Below the pieces are notes generated by a model. It had not been told where the DNA came from, searched no databases, and saw only the letters and a program-made list of their open reading frames with translations. The position numbers and the translations under genes were made by a program. Shown here in pieces: positions 55,501-64,000 of a stretch of 64,000 nt of DNA. The stretch covers positions 12,239,509-12,303,508 of the forward strand of contig NC_063442.1 in assembly GCF_020379485.1 (NCBI RefSeq), read 5' to 3'. The DNA comes from Brassica napus (Eukaryota > Streptophyta > Magnoliopsida > Brassicales > Brassicaceae). Within the stretch, counting starts at the first letter, position 1, and the number at the start of each line of letters is the position of its first letter.

Positions 55501-56431
55501 CGGATTGATGATACTTCCATATGGTTTTAAGCAGTGTTCTAAAAATCGGTTTAGGCACCCGCCTAGTCGAATCGGCTCTGAACGAATCAGATTGAATAGT
55601 AATTGTTCTAGGTGTTCTTTTTCTATCTGATTTTTCAAAACATTGTTCTAGGCGTCCGCGTAAATAGTATTCCTCTATAAGGCGCCTAGCGATTTCTTGA
55701 ACATTGGTTTTAAGAATCCATTTATTATTTGGCTATTGAACTCTTAATTGTTTTACAGGGTGAACAATACAAACTGATTTGGCCTGACCAGCAAGAGTTT
55801 GTGAGAATGGCAGCACGGTTTGGCGCAACTATAGTGCCATTTGGAACGGTTGGTGAAGACGACATAGCTGAAGTAAGCTCAGCCTTTTTAACGTATGCAT
55901 TTGTACAGTTGTTGAAAATGAGGCAAATCTTTACTTTCTTTCTTCTGTTTTTGCCTTTGCAGTTGGTTCTTGATTACAATGACCTGATGAAGATTCCGTT
56001 TCTCAGTAACTATATAACGGAAGCAACTCGCGATACCAAAGAGTTTAAGTTGAGGTAAATATTGCTTTCCTATAAGCCGTTGAAACACTCAAAGCCAAAA
56101 GCTGATGGGTGTTGTGGTAATATTATATAGGGACGAATCAAGCGGGGAGGTAGCAAACCAGCAACTCTACTTGCCAGGGGTCTTACCGAAAATACCGGGT
56201 CGGTTCTATTACCTATTCGGGAAACCGATACACACTAAAGGAAGACCAGAACTTGTGAAAGACAAAGAAGCAGCAAAACTGGTTTACTTGGAAGCGAAAG
56301 AGGAAGTGGAGAAATGCATAGCCTACTTGTTGAAGAAACGTGAGGAAGATCCATACAGAAGTGTTGTGGACAGATTAAGTTACAGTTTGACACACCTTCC
56401 TGAGAATGATGTCCCTTCTTTCGAACCATGA
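52586..56431 (+). CDS. PES1: Phytyl ester synthase 1 (esterase/lipase plus acyltransferase), plastid
   Basis: Thirteen exons: 52586-52964, 53384-53435, 53683-53738, 53853-54011, 54089-54193, 54276-54385, 54462-54583, 54680-54788, 54863-54996, 55075-55438, 55759-55872, 55963-56054, 56131-56431; 698 residues, every junction in frame. An N-terminal Thr/Ser-rich transit peptide is followed by an alpha/beta-hydrolase half (LFFLPGMDGTGMGLV, GDSFGG with Ser190, GHTLLL with His) and a DAGAT-type acyltransferase half (LVGYHMLMGLELGPM, LYPGGAREALHNRGEQYKLI, FGTVGEDDIAE). The family esterifies phytol and diacylglycerol with fatty acids in plastoglobules, mainly in senescence and nitrogen stress. The start at 52586 was preferred over the in-frame ATG at 52481 because it opens with a transit peptide. 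A hAT MITE lies in intron 10. Confidence 0.95.
55532..55706. mobile_element. hAT-type MITE in PES1 intron 10
   Basis: 175 bp with inverted ends (CAGTGTTCTAAAAATCG... and ...CGATTTCTTGAACATTG) and an 8-bp target duplication gttttaag (55524-55531 and 55707-55714), the size expected of hAT elements. No coding capacity. It is wholly within the intron 55439-55758. Confidence 0.88.
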
Positions 56432-57911
56432 TTGGAAACAGAAAGCGGTAAGTTTAGTAAATCTCATATAAACAAAACAGCTGTGTGATGTCATTGATTA
56501 TGTATCTTTACAGAAAAATTCAGTATATATCTCAAATTATATATATAAATGTAATTGTTTAATGCACATGAGAAGTGTATGTTATTGATGTTCAGGGCTC
56601 GTAAGATTCATTTTTGGTTACATGCAGCAAGTTAGTAGTATCTACATTAAATATTGGATCATCTTCTTTTGAACACTATATATAGGATCATCTTCATAAC
56701 TTGACTTCTCAACTCCAATCTTTAGGACTTCAAATCTAATCAGTCAGAATTTTAATTAGACCAATCCAACACATTAAAAGGGTTATTCAAGTAACACTTT
56801 AGCTGATTTATTCATTAAGGTTCTACTTGACTTAACACTTTAGCTGATTTATTCACTATATATAGGATCATCTTCATAACTTGACTTCTCAACTCCAATC
56901 TTTAGGACTTCAAATCTAATCAGTCAGAATTTTAATTAGACCAATCCAACACATTAAAAGGGTTATTCAAGTAACACTTTAGCTGATTTATTCATTAAGG
57001 TTCTACCTATTGCTACTTTCAAAAAGTTAGTTTATCTTATCTGATTATGTCGTTTCAAAGATCTGGACTCGGTACACATGAGGAAAAGTATTTGTGGGCT
57101 GCACTCTTTTTTCCTTAACCCTATTGAGTTTTCCATAAGATTTTTAATGAGCCAACTTTTTATGCATTCTCAATTTTCATAAAGTAAGAAGTGTTATGAA
57201 TATTGTGTATAATATACATTATTGATAGTCTTCCTAGATATACTTGTTCTCCAAGTTTCTTACAGCACGATGTTCTCATGCTTGTTCCATTTGCTCTTAA
57301 ACCGGGTCCAAATACATATGACCTAGTTACAATAACCAATTAATTGTAATATATACTATGTAGTTAGCTACAAAATTAAAGTGAGACGTAATTTGATACA
57401 AAATAAGAATGCCGAAGGCAGTGAAACGGAAGAGGCGGCAGGAGGAGAGAGAGTGTGCTTGTTTATGTAAGACTCGAATAAGGGCCACGAATTGGCCGAA
57501 ATCATAGGGGCAGAAGAATTATGGCACTCTCTGAATCATTCAACATTAACGTTTTCCCTCTTTCTCTCCTTCTCTCTTCCTTTTTTTCCTCTTTCAATCT
57601 GATTCCACTTCATCAGCCCATCTCAAGGATTCATTCCATCTTTTAATTTGTCTCCCTGGTTTACCTCAATTCTCGTGGAATTATGAGGAGTTTGGTTCCG
57701 ATTTTTTTCGCACGGAGTGGTGCTCTTTAGTAATTTTGGGGTAGGCTGAAATCTCCATGTGTTGTTTTTCTAGGTGTTCACAAATTTCATAGGTTCCTTG
57801 TGTTCCAAGTCACTTTCTAGATCTACTACTTATGATACTTTCTCCCCATGGATATGGTTTTGTTAACTGAGGAATTAATTAGCTGCTGAGATTTGGATTT
57901 GAAGCCTCCAA
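56432..57911 (+). promoter_or_regulatory. PES1 3' region and upstream region of XIE
   Basis: 56432-56650 probably covers the PES1 3' UTR. A two-copy tandem repeat follows (56677-57006). 57460-57910 is GA/CT-rich and likely holds the XIE promoter and 5' UTR; a CT-rich tract (57550-57600) precedes the ATG at 57912. No other gene. Confidence 0.45.
56677..57006 (+). repeat. Two-copy tandem repeat, period 180
   Basis: The segment from ctatatataggatcatcttc to cattaaggttctac occurs at 56677-56825 and 56857-57005, essentially identical over about 150 bases, in the spacer between PES1 and XIE. The near identity implies a recent duplication. Confidence 0.93.
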
Positions 57912-60900
57912 ATGGTATGTTATTAATTGTAATTTTCTTCTATTTTTTTTTTTTTGCTATGATTATAAGTTACAGTCGTTTACTCAATCTGTAATATAAT
58001 CAGAAGGAATACAGTATTAGAAACTGAGGTTAAGGAACAATGAGATGAGAAACCAAAACAAGACATGATTTATACAAGATTGTTAGCAATCCTCTGATAC
58101 AAGAGCTTGAAAGATTTTATCTTTCAAGCAGATACTACATTAAGTGGCAATTAAAGCCTATATACTATACTTTTGTCGCTCTTGCTATTCATAAGCATTT
58201 TCCCTATTAAAATAGCAGGATGATATTGGTTATTGATTTCATCGATTGCCTTTCACAAACTGGTTTTTCCTTTTTCTTAAACTGCAGGGAACTCCAGTTA
58301 ACATCATTGTAGGCTCTCATGTCTGGGTTGAAGACACAGATGTGGCTTGGATTGATGGGCAAGTTGAAAAAATCAATGGACAAGATGTTGAGGTTCAGGC
58401 CACAAATGGAAAAAAGGCTAGTAGTACACTCAATCAAACCGAGTTAAACATTTTCTTAGTACCAGGGCTGATTTATCTAACTTTTTTTATTTATATATAC
58501 AAGTATAGATCACTGCAAAGTTGTCAAAGATATACCCAAAAGATATGGAAGCACCTGCAGGTGGTGTTGATGACATGACAAAGCTATCTTACTTACATGA
58601 GCCTGGTGTTCTTCAGAACTTAAAGATCAGATATGAACTTAATGAGATTTATGTTAGTCACCTAAAATTCTATTTTTCTTCTTTTCTTATAAGACTATTT
58701 TGCTTATTAACGGTAAAGTGGTTTTCATTGACAGACATATACCGGAAACATCCTTATAGCAATTAATCCATTTCAACGACTGCCACACATATATGATGCA
58801 CATATGATGCAACAATACAAAGGAGCACCATTTGGAGAACTTAGTCCTCATGTTTTTGCAGTTGCTGATGTTGCATACAGGTGTTCTTTAATTGTCAACC
58901 TTTTTTTTATAACTCGGGGTATCCGGCGGGTCGAGGCCCAACCGACTAATCCCCTGGGAACCTGTAATTGTCAACCTTTTAACTGAGAGGTGATTTATGT
59001 GAATATCAGGGCAATGATTAATGAGGGAAAAAGCAATTCTATACTTGTAAGTGGTGAGAGTGGAGCAGGAAAAACTGAAACCACAAAGATGCTTATGAGA
59101 TACCTTGCTTATCTTGGAGGTCGTGCTGTTACAGAAGGCCGAACCGTTGAACAACAAGTTCTTGAAGTATATATATGATGTTCTTATCAATGTTTCTTAA
59201 TTATCTTGATGAGATATTAGTTGTAACTTTTTTTCTCTTCTTTGCAGTCAAATCCTGTGCTTGAGGCCTTTGGTAACGCCAAAACTGTCAGGAATAACAA
59301 TTCAAGGTGAAGCAAACTTTAACATTCATTGGCCTACTGTTAGAACTTGGAGCTGACGATGGTTAAAAATTGTTTTCTTGTCCTCACAGTCGGTTTGGTA
59401 AGTTCGTTGAAATCCAATTTGATAAGCAAGGGAGAATATCAGGAGCTGCTGTAAGAACATATCTTCTAGAGAGGTCTCGTGTCTGTCAGATATCTGATCC
59501 CGAGCGCAACTACCACTGTTTTTATCTTCTGTGTGCTGCACCACAAGAGGTATCTTTTTTGTTTCTTCATTTCTAATTTTTATCCCATTCCAAAATAATT
59601 GTTACTCGAACATGTCAATATTTGTTATATGTTTCGATGCAACAAGAAGCGTTAACATTATATATAACTAAGCAGGAAATTGAAAAGTACAAGTTGGGTC
59701 ATCCAAAGACGTTTCATTATCTGAATCAGTCCAAATGTTTCGAACTCGTTGGTATAAGTGATGCTCATGATTATATTGCGACAAGAAGAGCGATGGATAT
59801 TGTCGGGATAAGCGAAAAGGAACAGGTTGGTATATAGGCTTTGCGTATGATGCAAGTAAATCTTATGATGCAGTTTTTGACTGTCTCTCCCTCCACAACA
59901 GGAAGCAATTTTCAGAGTGGTTGCTGCGATTCTTCACATCGGTAACATCGAATTCACCAAGGGAAAGGATGTGGATTCATCGGTTCCTAAGGACGATAAG
60001 GCGAAATTTCATCTTAACACAGTTGCAGAACTTCTCATGTAAGATTTGTGTGAGTGTGTGTGTGTCTAGTTTCAGTACAAGAACTAATTAATTTTTTTTT
60101 TTTTTTTTTTAGGTGTGATGTAAAGGAACTTGAAGATGCACTGTGTAAACGTGTTATGGTCACACCTGAGGAAGTTATCAAGAGAAGTTTAGATCCGCAG
60201 AGTGCTGCAATCAGCAGAGATGGTCTAGCTAAGACGATTTATTCGCGGTTGTTTGATTGGTTAGTGGCTGCTGGCCTTTTTGTCAATAATTTACAGATTT
60301 GATTATAGATACTATTGAATATCTCTGGTTATTTGCAGGTTGGTACAAAAGATAAACGTCTCAATTGGACAAGATGCCAATTCTAGATCACTCATTGGAG
60401 TCCTTGATATATACGGATTTGAAAGTTTTAAAACAAATAGGTAAAATGAAATGTCTGCCCCCAACATTTTTGTGTGTATGTGAGTGTTTTCTCTCTGCTA
60501 ATAAGGATGGATTTGTTGCAGTTTTGAACAGTTTTGTATTAATTTCACGAATGAGAAGTTGCAGCAACATTTCAATCAGGTACTTTCTTGATTGTAGTGG
60601 AAAACAATTGTAATTATAGGCCACTCTGGTTAACGAGTTTGTCTTGTTGTTTTGCAGCACGTTTTCAAGATGGAACAGGAGGAATACACAAAAGAAGCGA
60701 TAGATTGGAGCTACATCGAATTTGTGGACAATAAAGATGTTCTTGATCTTATTGAAAAGGTTAATAATATCTAATTTTGGACTCCTAATGAGAGGATTCG
60801 GTCTAATATGTTTTATTTCCATCTCAGAAACCTGGTGGAATTGTGGCACTCCTTGATGAAGCTTGGTAATATTATTATTTTTTCAATCAACATGGACATT

Positions 60901-63900
60901 ATGTATGTAATGTAGTTTTTATTTATTTTTAAATGTCTTCTATCAATCTTTTTGGGTTTCTATACAGTATGTTTCCGAAGTCAACCCATGAAACATTTGC
61001 GAACAAGCTTTATCAGACTTTTAAGACCAACAAGAGGTTCATCAAGCCAAAACTATCTCGAACAGATTTCACTGTTTCCCATTATGCTGGAGAAGTATGT
61101 TACTTGTTAACTGTACAACACAAGAAGGCTTGTATCTTCTATATAAGTTTCTTATTAGTATTTTCTCTTTTTTTTTTCAGGTCCAGTATCAATCTGATCA
61201 ATTTCTAGACAAAAACAAAGATTATGTGATCGCTGAACATCAAGATTTGTTGGGTGCTTCCAAGTGTCCTTTTGTTGTTGGACTCTTTCCTAAGCTCGAA
61301 GAAACATCTAAATCTTCAAAGTTTTCTTCCATTGGCTCTCGCGTTAAGGTAAAAAAAACATTGAAAATATTCTGTGAAAGTTTTCAAATGTTACCGTTTA
61401 TTTTCTTTGAAGAAATAAAAGTGTGCTTTCCTCCTGATTGATGCAGTTGCAACTCCAGCAACTTATGGAAACATTAAACTCTACTGAGCCTCACTACATC
61501 AGATGTGTGAAGCCTAATAACCTTCTGAAGCCTGCTATATTTGAGAATATCAACATTATGCAGCAACTTCGGTGTGGTGTAAGTATAAATGCATAATATA
61601 TATTTTTCCAACTGTGACATGTTGAGTGTTACAAATGTTTCATTACCAAAGCACAAATTCTTTTCTTCTAGGGTGTTTTGGAAGCGATCAGAATCAGTTG
61701 CGCAGGGTTTCCCACTCGTAAACCATTCTTTGAGTTCGTTAACCGCTTTGGACTTCTGTCTCCTGAAGCTCTAGAAGGGAAGTAAGTAAAAACATTTAAC
61801 TGTAACAGTTTAATCTTGGAGTTCAAATTAAGTGTATACTATTGTCCCTGAACAGCTATGAGGAGAAGGCTGCATCTAAAAAGATTTTGGACAATATTGG
61901 ACTCAAAGGATACCAGGTACTTGATTTTTCGAGGTCGTATTACCATATATAATAGAAGAGTGCAGCTCATATATGTTGTTGGATAATACAGATTGGTAAA
62001 ACAAAGATATTCTTAAGGGCGGGCCAGATGGCTGAACTTGACGCAAGAAGAGCTCTGGTTCTTAGTGATGCTGCAAAAAAGATTCAGAGACGAATAAGGA
62101 CTCATCAAGCCCGAAGAAGGTTCATTTTACTAAGAGAAGCCACCATTTCTCTCCAAGCTTTATGCAGAGGTAAACCAACCCATCTTAATTAATCCCTATC
62201 TTCTCTTTTGTTTATAATTTAGAAAGGAAACAGTTTTCTCATACTTGATGAATTAATGACGTTTTGCAAAAATATTATAGGAAGACTTTCTTCGAAACTG
62301 TTCGAAAACTTGAGAAGGCAAGCAGCTGCAGTGAAGATTCAGAAGAATGGTCGGAGATATCATTCTAGAAAAGCATATAAAAATATGCATGTAGCGGCAC
62401 TTGCTGTACAGACAGGTTTAAGAGCAATGGCTGCTCATAAAGAGTTCAGATTCAAGAAGCAAACAAAGGCTGCTACAACTATTCAGGTTTGACACCTTTT
62501 GTGGGAATTTTTTTTTTTTTTGAATACCAGGAGGTTCGGGGCTGAAACCACAGCATGTAATATAAGTTTTGTCCCAACCGTCACTCGAATTATATATTCA
62601 TCTTTTCTTTAAGTGTGAGTTAGATTTGTTTTTTTTTTTTGAATTTTACTTACATTGATTGGTGTTATTATAATTGCAGGCTCAGTGGCGTTGTCATAGG
62701 GCAACATCTTACTACAAGAAGCTTAAGAAAGGAGTGATCCTATCGCAGTCACGATGGAGAGGCAGGCTTGCAAAGAAAGAACTTCGAAAGCTCAAAATGG
62801 TACATGAGTCTTACTTTCTTTCATGCCTTTGGCTATAAGATAAGATGTTTTTTTTGTTTTGTCTTCAGGCTTCGAGAGAAACTGGCGCACTGAAAGAGGC
62901 AAAGGATATACTTGAAAAGAAAGTCGAAGAACTCACATACCGTGTGCAGTTGGAGAAACGTTTAAGGGTAAAGAGTTTTTAGTTAGGGTGATGATGATAA
63001 TGAAGAGAAGATATAATAATGGGAATTTGTCAAATTGTGTGTTTGCAGGTTGATCTGGAAGAACAAAAGACGCAAGAGATAACGAAAATGCAGAGTTCGA
63101 TGGAGGAAATGAGGAAGAAAGTGGAAGAAACAAATGTGTTGCTTGTTAAAGAACGTGAAGCTGCAAAGAAGGCCATAGAAGAAGCGCCTCCTGTTGTAAC
63201 AGAAACGCAAGTCGTTGTTGAAGATACCCAAAAGATTGAGTCATTGACTGAACAAGTGGAAGGTCTAAAGGTATATATATATATACTAGTGCCTCATTTA
63301 TTTAAAAGATAAATAGTAACCGTTTTGTGTTCCAACAGACTGATCTCGAACAAGAGAAACAAAGGGCCGATGATACAGCAAGGAAGTTTGATGAAGCTCA
63401 AGAGTCTAATGAAGAGAGAAAGAATAAGTTGGAAGAAACAGAGAAAAAAGTTCAGCTCCTACAAGAAAACATCACAAGGTAAAGACCATATCCTTATCTT
63501 CTTTCCTTACTAAATAGTAAGAACTCTATATATGAAGGTCCCATATATTATTATGATTTCTCGGCTGAAAGTTGTAATTAAAAAATATATATATGATCAG
63601 GCTGGAGGAAAAATGCACCAATTTGGAATCAGAGAATAAAGTGTTACGACAACAAGCTGTGTCCATTGCACCAAATAAGCTTCTCTCCGGCCGATCCAGG
63701 TCTATTTTACAGGTAAGGGCCGTAAGGCTAGTAGTAAACTATATTATGACTCCTTTCTTCTTTTTTTTGTCTTAAGTAAATAATGGCTTCCCAACTTTTC
63801 ATCAAAATAAAACACAGAGAGGTTCAGCCAGCGGTCATTTATCAGTCGATGCAAGGCCAAGTTTGGTAAGTACATCTCTTAAAAAAGTAATATATCTGTG

Positions 63901-64000
63901 TTACCTTTGCCTTAATATTTATTTATTTTTTGAAACAGGATCTGCATAGCCATTCAATAAACCATAGAGATATAGCCGAAGTGGAGGATAAGCCACAGAA
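57912..64000 (+). CDS. XIE: Class XI myosin heavy chain, XI-E (3' end beyond the window)
   Basis: 28 exons to the window edge: 57912-57914, 58288-58416, 58509-58652, 58735-58880, 59010-59166, 59248-59306, 59390-59549, 59676-59825, 59902-60038, 60113-60259, 60339-60440, 60522-60579, 60658-60759, 60828-60865, 60968-61094, 61181-61348, 61447-61578, 61672-61781, 61856-61916, 61992-62169, 62281-62486, 62680-62799, 62869-62967, 63049-63270, 63339-63478, 63601-63712, 63818-63865, 63939-64000; about 1105 residues. SH3-like N-terminus, motor with P-loop GESGAGKTE (about 156), switch I NNNSSRFGKF, switch [10 protein letters not shown], six IQ motifs (about 730-880) that bind calmodulin-like light chains, then coiled coil. 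The cargo-binding DIL tail is missing because the window ends. It moves organelles along actin. Exon 1 contributes only ATG. Intron 2 seems to use a GC donor (AAG|GCTAGT). Confidence 0.94.
58905..58965 (-). mobile_element. SINE-like insertion in an XIE intron
   Basis: A 61-bp insertion flanked by a perfect 15-bp direct repeat AATTGTCAACCTTTT (58890-58904 and 58966-58980). Read on the minus strand it ends in GGATACCCCGAGTTAT and an A-rich tail, as in Brassicaceae SINEs. Its short length suggests 5' truncation. Lies in the intron 58881-59009. Confidence 0.75.
62500..62645. repeat. Possible second short insertion in an XIE intron
   Basis: The intron 62487-62679 contains two T-runs (62508-62520 and 62629-62640) with a GC-richer stretch between (ACCAGGAGGTTCGGGGCTGA). 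On the minus strand this would be a short A-tailed sequence. No clear target duplication, so it is only suggestive. Confidence 0.3.

Overview
This window is plant nuclear DNA, almost certainly from Brassica or a close relative in the Brassicaceae. The genes have many short introns with GT-AG borders, the spacers are AT-rich and packed with transposons, and the order acyl carrier protein - CDK-like kinase - phytyl ester synthase - class XI myosin matches the Arabidopsis thaliana chromosome 1 block as I remember it (At1g54630, At1g54610, At1g54570, At1g54560). Species and subgenome cannot be fixed from the sequence alone.

Host genes. There are five: a DCD-domain protein (865-2990, minus); a plastid acyl carrier protein (29824-30779, plus); a myristoylation-type CDK-like kinase (36952-39436, minus); PES1, phytyl/diacylglycerol ester synthase (52586-56431, plus); and myosin XI-E (57912 to the window end, plus, truncated by the edge). 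For each I worked out exon boundaries that keep the frame. Two host pseudogenes lie between them: the C-terminal half of a HOP/Sti1 co-chaperone (13385-14140, minus) and a coiled-coil piece of an At5g23890-like protein (17774-19100, plus).

Mobile DNA fills the spacers. 3474-5358: minus-strand Helitron-like element carrying a decayed RNase H-like fragment. 6091-10085: Mutator-like element with about 210-bp inverted repeats, a 10-bp target duplication, a broken MuDR transposase and a tandemly duplicated GRF zinc-finger cargo. 10421-12244: two short Helitrons. 14496-16794: non-autonomous CACTA element. 19924-20474: Helitron. 20521-28485: apparently complete CACTA element with a 404-aa TNPA-like gene and a 1120-aa TNP2 transposase. 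31198-34120: young, internally deleted Ty3/Gypsy chromovirus inserted into an old Copia remnant (34126-36560, minus). 39899-43993: nested Helitron ends. 47223-52381: PIF/Harbinger element with an intact Myb/SANT gene, an intact GRF zinc-finger/transmembrane gene and a broken DDE transposase. Small insertions sit in introns: a hAT MITE in PES1 and a SINE fragment in XIE.

How it fits together. The host genes form a small collinear block expanded by repeats; ACP and PES1 both act in plastid lipid metabolism, but nothing here shows co-regulation. The best candidate for something new is that two unrelated DNA transposons, a Mutator-like element and a Harbinger element, both carry a small gene with the same plan: GRF-type zinc finger, coiled coil, C-terminal hydrophobic segment. 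This suggests a recurrent passenger or accessory protein of plant DNA transposons.
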